Position numbers and translations under genes: made by a program. Of a stretch of DNA of 34,038 nucleotides, positions 15,790 through 22,908 are shown in pieces. Every line of letters starts with the position of its first letter. Positions within the stretch are counted from its first letter, which is position 1. This stretch comes from a virus, in IMG/VR virus record IMGVR_UViG_3300020183_000263, positions 1 to 34,038 of that record; one strand, 5' to 3'. Below the pieces are notes generated by a model. It did no database searches. It saw only the letters and a program-made list of their open reading frames with translations, and was not told the origin of the DNA.

Positions 15790-15959
15790 TCACTTTGCTT
15801 ACATTCCATCATATATTCTACAGTATTTGCCACATCATTCATAGCGTCACGAAGATATGGTTGTTGTCCAGATTCTTGTTTGACGATTGGGCGACTATCA
15901 TCAGTCAATGTCCAACGCCATTGCTTCATTGAATCACAAAACCAGAGATTAATTTTCAT
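15786..15959 (-). CDS. Hypothetical protein, 57 residues
   Basis: The open frame extends to 16082, but I choose the ATG at 15959. It overlaps the last codons of the upstream 52-residue gene, and the longer version would run through that gene in another frame. The short product reads like a real protein: MKINLWFCDSMKQWRWTLTD, then an acidic and Gln-rich helix (YLRDAMNDVANTVEYMMECK). This kind of small protein, with a W.W strand pair followed by a helix, is common among T4-like phage early genes. Its stop overlaps the start of the Mom-like gene, so the two are translated together. The function is unknown. Confidence 0.65.
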   Translation of the reverse strand: MKINLWFCDSMKQWRWTLTDDSRPIVKQESGQQPYLRDAMNDVANTVEYMMECKQSE

Positions 15960-16107
15960 GTTTGAAATGTTCCAGTTCGATCCAATTAAGAAGGGTTTGG
16001 AAGGAACTGATTGATGCGGCCGTACAATTATCTTTTTTAAGTTGCTCAACATAAAATTCAAGTGCCTCAATGGCCATCTCACGATCTTTTTGGGAAATTA
16101 ATGACAT
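15949..16107 (-). CDS. Hypothetical protein, 52 residues
   Basis: ATG at 16107 opens a 52-residue frame, MSLISQKDREMAIEALEFYV and on to EHFKHEN. It is a helical, charged protein with a helix-turn-helix-like rhythm. The frame ends at 15949, overlapping the start of the next gene by 11 bases. It begins 22 bases after tRNA-Thr in the transcript. Small helical proteins of this sort (a DREMAIEALEFYVEQL helix) are typical of cyanophage early regions. The function is unknown, but the coding look is good. Confidence 0.65.
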   Translation of the reverse strand: MSLISQKDREMAIEALEFYVEQLKKDNCTAASISSFQTLLNWIELEHFKHEN

Positions 16108-16128
16108 TGGAGTTTCTTATTGAACTCA

Positions 16129-16200
16129 AGCCAGATGTCGGATTTGAACCGACGACCAACGGTTTACAAAACCGTTGCTCTACCACTGAGCTAATCTGGC
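16129..16200 (-). tRNA. tRNA-Thr (anticodon UGU)
   Basis: The cloverleaf is complete on the minus strand. The acceptor stem is GCCAGAT/ATCTGGC (7 bp), the D arm GCTC-AGTGGTA-GAGC, and the anticodon stem ACGGT/ACCGT with loop TTTGTAA (anticodon TGT). The T arm is GTCGG-TTCAAAT-CCGAC, with discriminator T at 16129. CCA is not encoded. The length is 72. It sits between two small genes in the early-type cassette and would be cut out of the shared transcript. Confidence 0.95.
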
Positions 16201-16201
16201 A

Positions 16202-16471
16202 TTAATCAACAGGAAGACACTCAGGATTCTCTAGTTCTACATCAAATAACATTGGATGGCATTGCTCATCAATAAGATAAAATGATGTTCGATAAAGATC
16301 CTCAGGTTCCCATCGTAGTTGTTGATCTGCTAGTTCGATCAACTCTGGATCTGAAAATGCAATTTCTGGAAGTTCATCAAAGGTAAATGGTATATGATTG
16401 ATGAAATACATCAAGACAATTTTTGAACCCTTTTCATACCAGCAATAGGCAGTTTCGATCCGATACTTCAT
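16202..16471 (-). CDS. Hypothetical acidic protein, 89 residues
   Basis: I do not recognise this small acidic protein. It opens with a strand-rich region (MKYRIETAYCWYEKGSKIVLMYFINHIP), followed by an acidic helical part (DELPEIAFSDPELIELADQQL) and a C-terminal YLIDEQCHPMLFDVELENPE. It lies between tRNA-Leu and tRNA-Thr in the early-type cassette and ends one base before tRNA-Thr begins, so RNA processing would trim close to its stop codon. Compact, acidic, early and unknown, it could be a host-interaction protein, but no motif supports a specific role. Confidence 0.65.
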   Translation of the reverse strand: MKYRIETAYCWYEKGSKIVLMYFINHIPFTFDELPEIAFSDPELIELADQQLRWEPEDLYRTSFYLIDEQCHPMLFDVELENPECLPVD

Positions 16472-16498
16472 TGCTTTTTGATTTTATTTAGAAGTATA

Positions 16499-16582
16499 TG
16501 GGCGAAGGGGGACTCGAACCCCCACGGGAATACTCCCAGCAGATTTTAAGTCTGATACGGCTACCGATTACGTCACTCGCCC
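16499..16582 (-). tRNA. tRNA-Leu (anticodon UAA)
   Basis: The minus strand folds into a class II tRNA. The acceptor is GGGCGAG/TTCGCCC (7 pairs, one G-T) and the anticodon stem CAGA/TCTG with loop CTTAAAA (anticodon TAA). It has a long variable arm (GGGAGTATTCCC) and T arm GGGGG-TTCGAGT-CCCCC, with discriminator A at 16499. CCA is not encoded. The length is 84. A consensus sigma70 promoter lies just upstream (16612-16641). Leu-UAA is useful to an AT-rich phage in a more GC-rich host. Confidence 0.95.
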
Positions 16583-16590
16583 ATAAGAAC

Positions 16591-16797
16591 CTATGTTTGG
16601 TAGGTAGGAGGATTATACTTCAAGAACTCAAAGAATGTCAACTTCATTTCTTTTTGTGTCATTCCGCAATGTTTTGCTGCTTTGGGTAAATTCCACTTTG
16701 CAGAAAACAAAGCTTCATTAGACTCTTTGACATTTTCTGGTGTTGTTTTCACTGAATATTCGTAAAGAGTTGCTCTATTGATTTTATATGGATTCAT
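16591..16797 (-). CDS. Hypothetical protein, 68 residues
   Basis: This small basic protein has an N-terminal segment MNPYKINRATLYEYSV, a central helix (NVKESNEALFSAKW) and a C-terminal NLPKAAKHCGMTQKEMKLTF segment that has the spacing of a helix-turn-helix. DNA or RNA binding is therefore possible but not shown. Its start follows the stop of the 60-residue gene without a gap. Its 3' end doubles as the promoter of the tRNA-Leu unit, which restricts its last codons. Similar small proteins occur in T4-like cyanophages, but I cannot name the family. Confidence 0.65.
   Translation of the reverse strand: MNPYKINRATLYEYSVKTTPENVKESNEALFSAKWNLPKAAKHCGMTQKEMKLTFFEFLKYNPPTYQT
16612..16641 (-). promoter_or_regulatory. 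sigma70 promoter for the tRNA-Leu unit, inside the 68-residue gene
   Basis: The minus strand shows TTGACA (16641-16636), an 18-base spacer and TATAAT (16617-16612): both hexamers are perfect. Transcription would begin near 16605, about 23 bases before mature tRNA-Leu. The promoter lies wholly within the last codons of the preceding gene. Confidence 0.75.
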
Positions 16798-16980
16798 CTA
16801 CAGAGGACTTGCATAAGAAAGTGTTTCTTCGTCTACAGTTTCTCGAACAAACTGCAGAACATTCATAAACTCTTCTACTGTATCACATTTGACTGTTTTT
16901 TCTGCTCCTTCATTTGAATAGAGATAAACTGATCGTTTGATCGGATCGATAACACATCGACTCAGATACTCATCTTGCAT
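16798..16980 (-). CDS. Hypothetical protein, 60 residues, first gene of the early-type cassette
   Basis: The product reads MQDEYLSRCVIDPIKRSVYL, then an acidic KCDTVEEFMNVLQFVRETVD helix and ETLSYASPL. The first half forms a beta hairpin (VIDPIKRSVYLYSNEG) and the second a helix, a fold typical of small phage early proteins. The ATG at 16980 lies 26 bases after the -10 of the perfect sigma70 promoter. It is therefore likely to be among the first genes transcribed in this area. No function can be assigned. Confidence 0.7.
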   Translation of the reverse strand: MQDEYLSRCVIDPIKRSVYLYSNEGAEKTVKCDTVEEFMNVLQFVRETVDEETLSYASPL

Positions 16981-17005
16981 TAGGTTGTTTTGTGATTACT
17001 CTAGT

Positions 17006-17034
17006 ATTATAGGACGAAAAGAAATGAGTGTCAA
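17006..17034 (-). promoter_or_regulatory. Perfect consensus sigma70 early promoter
   Basis: The minus strand carries TTGACA (17034-17029), a 17-base spacer and TATAAT (17011-17006): 12 of 12 consensus bases at ideal spacing. The TGA stop of the upstream virion gene (17031-17033) is part of the -35. It drives the cassette running to the terminator at 15110-15139. Confidence 0.9.
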
Positions 17035-17690
17035 GCATCCTGTTCCACTTCTAAAAGTGGTACGTCTTTTCTGGTTGCATTCACCACATAGTAACAATCA
17101 ATATTGGCACCATTGCCAGACTTAATATGAATTTTTTTACCCCATTCAATTTTTTCAACAATTAAATCTTGAGAATAACCAATTTGTGTTAAAGTCACTG
17201 TGATTGTTTCTGGATCAACTAGACCACTCCAATATTCTGGCACTTCTATCACATTTTCATTTGTAAGTCGGCCGCGAATGTAAACACCGTTTTCTGGACC
17301 TTCTAAACAAGCATGAATTAATCTTTTGTTCTGCTTTGTTGGATGTGGAATATCAAAAAGTTTTACACTGGCACATACCGTTGCTCCACAAAGTTCTGCG
17401 GTTGTATTGATATTTCCTGTTATATCAATTTGTCCTGTACCATTAATTTCAGTATTTACTTTCAAATAATCAATCTTTGCTTTTTTATGATAAAAAGGCG
17501 TACAAGCTTCTGTGGGATATGTTGCTTGATTTAGATTTCCATACCAAATAAATTCATAATCATTCATTTCATTTCCCCATCCGCCTGCAACTTTGTCACA
17601 GTTTTTTCCAGATGCTACTGGTTTTAATGTAAATGTGTCTGCTTTTTTTGGTTCTACCAAGTCACCATTTGAATCAAATTTATCTGCCAT
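17031..17690 (-). CDS. Virion structural protein, 219 residues (shares C-terminal domain with the next gene)
   Basis: The C-terminal 110 residues read FDIPHPTKQNKRLIHACLEG, then PENGVYIRGRL, IEVPEYWSGLV, TVTLTQIGYSQDLIVEKIEW, and finally YYVVNATRKD. The same block pattern is in the 259-residue protein upstream and in C-terminal domains of many phage and bacterial fibre-like proteins. It is all-beta with a possible fibre-knob role. The N-terminal half (GGWGNEMNDYEFIWYGNLN) is specific to this gene, and INGTGQIDITGNINTTAELC is a short beta-repeat that leads into the domain. It is the last gene of the hub block, and its stop codon lies in the early promoter at 17006-17034. Confidence 0.75.
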   Translation of the reverse strand: MADKFDSNGDLVEPKKADTFTLKPVASGKNCDKVAGGWGNEMNDYEFIWYGNLNQATYPTEACTPFYHKKAKIDYLKVNTEINGTGQIDITGNINTTAELCGATVCASVKLFDIPHPTKQNKRLIHACLEGPENGVYIRGRLTNENVIEVPEYWSGLVDPETITVTLTQIGYSQDLIVEKIEWGKKIHIKSGNGANIDCYYVVNATRKDVPLLEVEQDA

Positions 17691-17692
17691 GA

Positions 17693-18472
17693 TTAGTTCC
17701 TTTTAATGTCGTAATGATATCCGGAAATTGAATATTGTTCATTATTGCCTGGATAATCTGCAGGCGATTTGCCTTCATATTCTGGGATCAAGTCTTCACC
17801 ATCTGCACGAGTGGCAAAAATATGATAGAAACAATCAATTGGAATTCCTCCATTTGATTGAAGATATACTTTGTTTTCATCAATTCTTTTAATAAGAATA
17901 TGTTGATGAGCACCAATTGGAGTTAATTGAACCGTAATTGATTTCCAATCAACAAAGTTTTTCCAATACTCTGGGAGATCAATTTCAGTATTGTTTCTGA
18001 TTCTTCCCCGAATATAAACATCGTTGTAAGGAGCCTCTGGACAAGTGTGGCGAAGTCTCCAACCCTCTTTTGTTGGATGTGGGATATCAAAGTTCTTTTT
18101 AGCAGAAAGAAAATGACCTCCACAATTTGACGCTACTTCACCTTGAACATAAAGATCTTGTCCTACCTGTAATTGTTCATTGACATCTACGGCGCCAAGA
18201 AATGCCGACGATCCTTTAACTGCTAAAGAATAAGGATTATTAGATCCTTGACAGAGTTCTCCTAAAATTTCTGGGTCCTCTTCCATATCGCTATTTGATG
18301 CTGGTCCAATCATGACCGATGCAGTCAAAAATGGATGAGGTTCTCCAACAACAAGAGGTCCTTCAATATAAGAAGATCCGCGAATTTCTTTTTTTCCTAC
18401 TCCTAACGCTCCCTCTGGAGACCCTTCGCCAACATAAAGTCTTTTTCCTACTGCGATATTGTCAAATTGCAT
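17693..18472 (-). CDS. Virion structural protein, 259 residues (paralogue of the following gene)
   Basis: The N-terminal half is made of beta-strand repeats of the fibre type (IAVGKRLYVGEGSPEGALGV, SSYIEGPLVVGEPHP, LAVKGSSAFLGAVDVNEQLQ). The C-terminal domain (FDIPHPTKEGWRLRHTCPEA, DVYIRGRI, IDLPEYWKNFVD, SITVQLTPIG, CFYHIFATRAD) matches the 219-residue protein. A tail of about 30 residues (PADYPGNNEQYSISGYHYDI) extends past the shared domain. It lies 2 bases upstream of its paralogue and 2 bases downstream of the spike gene, in a tight operon with the baseplate hub. It is probably a baseplate or fibre component. Confidence 0.75.
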   Translation of the reverse strand: MQFDNIAVGKRLYVGEGSPEGALGVGKKEIRGSSYIEGPLVVGEPHPFLTASVMIGPASNSDMEEDPEILGELCQGSNNPYSLAVKGSSAFLGAVDVNEQLQVGQDLYVQGEVASNCGGHFLSAKKNFDIPHPTKEGWRLRHTCPEAPYNDVYIRGRIRNNTEIDLPEYWKNFVDWKSITVQLTPIGAHQHILIKRIDENKVYLQSNGGIPIDCFYHIFATRADGEDLIPEYEGKSPADYPGNNEQYSISGYHYDIKRN

Positions 18473-18474
18473 GA

Positions 18475-19059
18475 TTACTCTCCAAACGATACATCTGACT
18501 TATTGTATTTTTCTGGGTCAGAATCAAATTTTGATTTCTTTTCTTTAGAAGATCCCGTTGCACATGCAGCAAGACCACCGTAAATATTTAGAATGCTATC
18601 TCCAACAACCTCACAAGTTCCTGATGAAAAGAATCTTGCTGTTGCAGTTCCGTTAATTTCAATATTTTTACTCACAAGATTAATAGCAGAATCTCCCTCG
18701 ATTGTTACAACACCATTTTTGTTGTCTGCACCATTAGCAATGATTTGAACATTATTTCCTTCAATTCTAACATTTCCATCAGATGCTTTGATAACAATAT
18801 CACCTTTAACTGCTTCAAGAATAAATCCTATTGAAGTTTCCTTTACATCATCAGCGCATTTAATTGAATAAACACCAGGACAACGATTGATTGTCCATCC
18901 GGATCGTGTTCCCTCACTATCTAAGGTTGTATAATGTCGATAGTCTTTGCCACTTCTTACCATAAAGGCAGAAATTACATCATCTGGATGAATGTGTCCT
19001 AATTTTATTTCGCCATTTTTATTACCATATCTTAAAGTATGATAGTTTTCTTTTGCCAT
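18475..19059 (-). CDS. Beta-helical spike-like protein, 194 residues (possible gp5 C-terminal equivalent)
   Basis: After about 80 residues of N-terminal domain (GNKNGEIKLGHIHPDDVISA, GWTINRCPGVYSIKCADDVK) the chain becomes a regular series of short valine/isoleucine strands: GDIVIKASDGNVRIEGNNVQ, then GVVTIEGDSAINLVSKNIEI and CEVVGDSILNIYGG. This is the pattern of triple-stranded beta-helix needles such as the C-terminal part of T4 gp5 and VgrG spikes. The tail (KEKKSKFDSDPEKYNK) is charged and probably disordered. The gene starts on the last base of the stop of the gp5-like gene, so the two products are made together. I infer that it is the membrane-piercing needle, split off from gp5. Confidence 0.7.
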   Translation of the reverse strand: MAKENYHTLRYGNKNGEIKLGHIHPDDVISAFMVRSGKDYRHYTTLDSEGTRSGWTINRCPGVYSIKCADDVKETSIGFILEAVKGDIVIKASDGNVRIEGNNVQIIANGADNKNGVVTIEGDSAINLVSKNIEINGTATARFFSSGTCEVVGDSILNIYGGLAACATGSSKEKKSKFDSDPEKYNKSDVSFGE

Positions 19060-21368
19060 TAAACTTTACCTACACAATCGATGACTGAAATAATTTTTTG
19101 CTGAAGATTAGGAGGAACTTGAGCAACATCTGGAACTGATACAACAGTAAATATAGGAAGCAATTCTGCATTGTAACCACTTTCTGTTTGAATGTAAATA
19201 TTTGGTGCCTCTGTATAACCTTCACCACATTGACTCAAATCAATTTGTTCAATACTTCCAAATGGACCAAGAACAATATTGCCAGTTGCACCATTTGCTG
19301 GTTCAATGACAAGTTGATCACCTTCACTATAATTTAGTCCAGGATTAGCAACATAAATTTCACACATAGAAAGTGTTGTAAAGTATTGATCTGGTGATGG
19401 GTTTGTTTGCTCAACATTTACAGGTGATCCCACTTCTGTAATTGGATTCGTTAATGGGTCTGCGGTTTGACTTACTGCTGGAGAGCATCCTGGTGCAGTA
19501 ATAGTTTCTGCAACTGTTGAGACATAAGGAGCTTGACCAGGATGCTGAACGGTATCACCAACTTCCACATTCATACTCTGTCCCGTTTGATATGGTGGGT
19601 CCCAACTTCCGTCTGCTTTTTGAATTGTAGAGTCGCATGGTTCTGCAAAAACCGTGCCATCTCCGCCAGTACTGCCGTCTGGGGTTTGAATATATCCCGT
19701 TCCAGGATCCGTAATAATAACTTGCTCCACCTGATATTGTGGTTCAGTTGCAGTTGTTCCAATACCAGTTTGTGGTTGCATAATTGCAACTGCAGTGGCA
19801 CCTGCTCCTTTACCACAATTATCTACAATTTTTACCAGTGGAGTGGAAAGATATCCAATGCCTTGTGTAACTAAATCAACACCAACAATTTGACCTGCAG
19901 CACCAATAATTGCATTTCCAGCCGCACTTACTAGTGGATTGCCGCCAACAAATTTTACCTTTGGTGGTCCACATGGTTGCGGATTTGTATTGCATGTAAA
20001 TGGATTCAATAAATCATTAACATTAAAATCAAAATTAAAATTATCTGGATTAGCAACCGCTGCTGCTTGACTTGCAACTTGCTTTGCTTTATTAAAAATA
20101 TTTTGTGCGCTACCTACCGAATCTGCAGCGTTGCCAACATCCCCTTTCCAAAGACTAAAAGATGTTGTTTCTGGACAAGAATAACCCAATAAACCATTAA
20201 TGAATCCAAGCACATCCGCAGCAAGACCAAGTGCAGCACTTGAAAGACCTTGAATTGGTGCGATAAGATTTTTAATTGAACTTGTAATGAATCCAGCAAT
20301 AGATCCCAATAAACCACCTATGAAATTTTCAGTAGCGCAAAGAGGAACATTGATTAATTTTCCAACTCCTTTCGCAAACATATTATTTAAAAACTTCAAT
20401 GCCATCGAAGGTAATTTGTCAACGATAGTATCAAAAATTTTATCAATTAATTTATCAGATTTTTTAATCTTTTTCTTTAAGGCTGGCAGTTTATTTGGTG
20501 GTGTTTTGTCGTAAGTTTTTTTAAATTTTTCATTTGCTTTTTCTTTTGTATATTTTCTAATTCCCTCTACAGTTCCTTTAATTGACTTTGCAATTTCTTT
20601 TGAGGCTTCCTGAACTTTTTGTGCCACATATTCTTCTAAACTTAATTCTTGACCTTTATACTTGATTGGTTTATCAACTACTGAAGTCCAAGAATTAACC
20701 GATTTTTGAGCACTTTTAATATCCTTTATCAAATTTTGTAATTTTGTTTTTGTTTCATCAGTATCTGACGATTTACATCTTTTGGGAGACTTTAGAGCAG
20801 TTTCTTTATTTCCATCTTCTTGCATCAACTGATCATCAGAAGACAACCATGTTTCATAAGATAAAGTTCCTTCTTTTGGAGCAGGACCTCCAGCTGGAGG
20901 ACTACTTCCGGGCGGAATTGAAAAAAGAGGTACTTTTTCATCTGTATATCCACTACGAGGAACAAATCCTGATTGTGGATTTTTTTGATTTAATTTTACT
21001 TGATCATTATGTCCAATCGCTCCAAGAATTACTGGTTCTCTTCCATCAATACCATCCGCATAATATCCAACAACAAATGTTCCTTTTCTTAAATTTGGTG
21101 TTTGAAAACTTCCGGCATGTCCAGATCCACCTGTGACTGGATATAGAACCGTGGCCATTTCCAGTTGGTCATCTGGAAGTTCATTTTTATCCGACGTATC
21201 TCTTCCAAATATTCTAACTTTGTAACGGAATCCAAATCCGGGAATCTCATTTGGATCTTTCCATTTTGTCGATGGCACATTTGCTTTCCAGGTCGAATCA
21301 TCAACGATTTGACCCTGCCAAAAAATTGCTGGTAATGATCCGGAATATTCGTTAAAAAATGACATCAA
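19059..21368 (-). CDS. 5: gp5-like baseplate hub protein with OB-fold, no lysozyme domain, 769 residues
   Basis: Residues about 14-125 match the OB-fold that starts T4 gp5: FWQGQIVDDS, GFRYKVRIFGRD, LEMATVLYPVTGG, KGTFVVGYYADGIDGREPVI and LGAIGHND. T4 gp5 then has a lysozyme; here no lysozyme motif is seen. Instead there is a Lys-rich helical region (about 195-330), a stretch of small hydrophobic helices (about 330-400) and a beta-rich C-terminus with repeated GxGYxxxPxVxI units (near 510, 560 and 735). It would sit at the centre of the baseplate, below the gp27-like ring. The frame overlaps its neighbours at both ends (ATGA at 21365-21368). The family label rests on the OB-fold and position. 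Confidence 0.75.
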   Translation of the reverse strand: MMSFFNEYSGSLPAIFWQGQIVDDSTWKANVPSTKWKDPNEIPGFGFRYKVRIFGRDTSDKNELPDDQLEMATVLYPVTGGSGHAGSFQTPNLRKGTFVVGYYADGIDGREPVILGAIGHNDQVKLNQKNPQSGFVPRSGYTDEKVPLFSIPPGSSPPAGGPAPKEGTLSYETWLSSDDQLMQEDGNKETALKSPKRCKSSDTDETKTKLQNLIKDIKSAQKSVNSWTSVVDKPIKYKGQELSLEEYVAQKVQEASKEIAKSIKGTVEGIRKYTKEKANEKFKKTYDKTPPNKLPALKKKIKKSDKLIDKIFDTIVDKLPSMALKFLNNMFAKGVGKLINVPLCATENFIGGLLGSIAGFITSSIKNLIAPIQGLSSAALGLAADVLGFINGLLGYSCPETTSFSLWKGDVGNAADSVGSAQNIFNKAKQVASQAAAVANPDNFNFDFNVNDLLNPFTCNTNPQPCGPPKVKFVGGNPLVSAAGNAIIGAAGQIVGVDLVTQGIGYLSTPLVKIVDNCGKGAGATAVAIMQPQTGIGTTATEPQYQVEQVIITDPGTGYIQTPDGSTGGDGTVFAEPCDSTIQKADGSWDPPYQTGQSMNVEVGDTVQHPGQAPYVSTVAETITAPGCSPAVSQTADPLTNPITEVGSPVNVEQTNPSPDQYFTTLSMCEIYVANPGLNYSEGDQLVIEPANGATGNIVLGPFGSIEQIDLSQCGEGYTEAPNIYIQTESGYNAELLPIFTVVSVPDVAQVPPNLQQKIISVIDCVGKV

Positions 21369-21580
21369 TCCTCATAAATTCGACATTCTGAAGCATCTGG
21401 GTGCGAATCACAATACAATTCTAAAGGTGTTGGATCGTGATCATCATCAGGATGATTAATTTGATATACTTCTAAAGCACTTAATTCATCTTCAATATGA
21501 CGGCGACGTTGTGAATTTATGTTTGGATCATCTAATTCATCTCTATCATCATTGATGTGTTGTTGGAGTGATTTTTCCAT
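21365..21580 (-). CDS. Hypothetical acidic protein, 71 residues, in the hub operon
   Basis: This small, very acidic protein (MEKSLQQHINDDRDELDDPN, then RRRHIEDELSALEVYQINHP and DDDHDPTPLELYCDSHPDAS) is helical in the first half. It lies between the gp27-like and gp5-like genes, 1 base after the first and overlapping the second by 4. Translation coupling to gp5 suggests a role in hub assembly, perhaps as a chaperone, but no family is recognised. The many Asp and His residues could bind metal; this is only a remark on composition. Confidence 0.7.
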   Translation of the reverse strand: MEKSLQQHINDDRDELDDPNINSQRRRHIEDELSALEVYQINHPDDDHDPTPLELYCDSHPDASECRIYED

Positions 21581-21581
21581 G

Positions 21582-22904
21582 TTAGAAAGGTTTTCTTCCG
21601 ATTGAATCTCTGACCAAATTTAATGATGTAATGCAATTGTTCTTTGTGATACGATGAGCTACATCTGCTACCATATATATGCCACTTTTTTTCTTACTAT
21701 ATGATGCTGTTTCATTTGAAGATACCTCTGGAAAATCGCAATGAATTACATCACCAGCACGAATATTAAAATCGCCAGCAATTGTAACTGATAATTTAAT
21801 TGCAAACAAACTGTTATATCTCATTGAGGATTGAATTAAAATCTCATCTACATTGAAGTTTAATTCCTTGGATTTTTTTAATTGCTCATTTAATGTTTTT
21901 CCCGATGGAAGAACACCAACATCTAAATTTTTAATATATCTTTTTGTCGTTTCATTTTGATCATCTCCATATTTGATCTGATCAGTCCCTCCAGTATTTG
22001 TCTCATTAAATTGAATATCTGAATTTACTTTGTTCTTGTTGCCATACTCATGAGTCAAAGGATTAAATGTTCGTGTTTCTGCTTGACCCATTGCACCAGT
22101 CGCACGAAGTTTCTTTAAGTTAAATGTGGAATCAAAAGAGTAATCTAAAATCTTTCCATCATAACCTGGCGGAACTTGACCAATCAGATTATTGAAGATA
22201 AGAGTTCTTTTTGGTTTTTGTTGAAAAAGTTTATCAATTGATTTGAATTTAAATCCATCTGCGGTTTCATAAAATAAATATCCTGCAAGTTTTCCTTTTG
22301 CCCCTTGAATATCTGGTATACATCTTTTAGCTAACCAAGTACAAAGATAGAAAGGTTTTTCACTTTTGCCAGTAAAATTAAAACTATTCAAACCTTCATC
22401 AACATCTATATTTTTCTGAGTTTTAAGTGTGTTTTGAAGAATGCTCTTTACATTATCTGGAATTTTACCATCATATCTTTTTACAACTCTTGAACTTAAG
22501 TTATCGTTTGTATAATATTCAGTCGATGTTAAATCCATCGTATATACAGTATTATTTGTACTTTCTTGAATATCTCTGACTTGTAAAAGTCTAAATGGGT
22601 TATCATTTTCTTCATCAAAATATAACTGAGTCCCATAACCATCTGTAATTTTTAAATTAATTTTTTCACCAGTATTTAAATTAACATCACCATTTTCAAA
22701 AACTGTAGATTCTTCTCCTGCAGTTCGATAACCAGTATCTACCAATGTTGCAGTTGCCCTCACTGTATGATCTAAAATACTTTCATAATATGTTAACTCA
22801 ATAATACCATTTTTGATGTCAGTTCCTTTCTTAGTATAATTTGATATAATTTCAAAAATACTAATTTGACCTTCACCAGCACCTGCTTGAATATTTGCAG
22901 TCAT
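21582..22904 (-). CDS. gp27-like baseplate hub protein, 440 residues
   Basis: The protein is all-beta with helices in the style of the T4 gp27, Mu gp44 and VgrG hub family. The first 130 residues form an N-terminal tube-like domain (ISIFEIISNYTKKGTDIKNG, IIELTYYESIL, GEKINLKITDG, FRLLQVRDIQE). A middle part follows (DNVKSILQNTLKT, FYLCTWLAKRCIPD, GYLFYETADGFKFKSIDKLF), the usual hub signature where a strand set reads the local field. The C-terminal domain (AIKLSVTIAGDFNIRAGDVI, IYMVADVAHRI) closes the ring. Two genes downstream is the OB-fold gp5-like protein, as expected for a hub complex (3:3). The gp27 label is by fold pattern and position, not by close identity. Confidence 0.7.
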   Translation of the reverse strand: MTANIQAGAGEGQISIFEIISNYTKKGTDIKNGIIELTYYESILDHTVRATATLVDTGYRTAGEESTVFENGDVNLNTGEKINLKITDGYGTQLYFDEENDNPFRLLQVRDIQESTNNTVYTMDLTSTEYYTNDNLSSRVVKRYDGKIPDNVKSILQNTLKTQKNIDVDEGLNSFNFTGKSEKPFYLCTWLAKRCIPDIQGAKGKLAGYLFYETADGFKFKSIDKLFQQKPKRTLIFNNLIGQVPPGYDGKILDYSFDSTFNLKKLRATGAMGQAETRTFNPLTHEYGNKNKVNSDIQFNETNTGGTDQIKYGDDQNETTKRYIKNLDVGVLPSGKTLNEQLKKSKELNFNVDEILIQSSMRYNSLFAIKLSVTIAGDFNIRAGDVIHCDFPEVSSNETASYSKKKSGIYMVADVAHRITKNNCITSLNLVRDSIGRKPF

Positions 22905-22908
22905 TGTG

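Noticed and set aside
16129-16582. tRNA genes considered as integration (att) sites
   Set aside because: No integrase and no duplicated tRNA end in the window; lytic T4-like phages carry tRNAs for translation.
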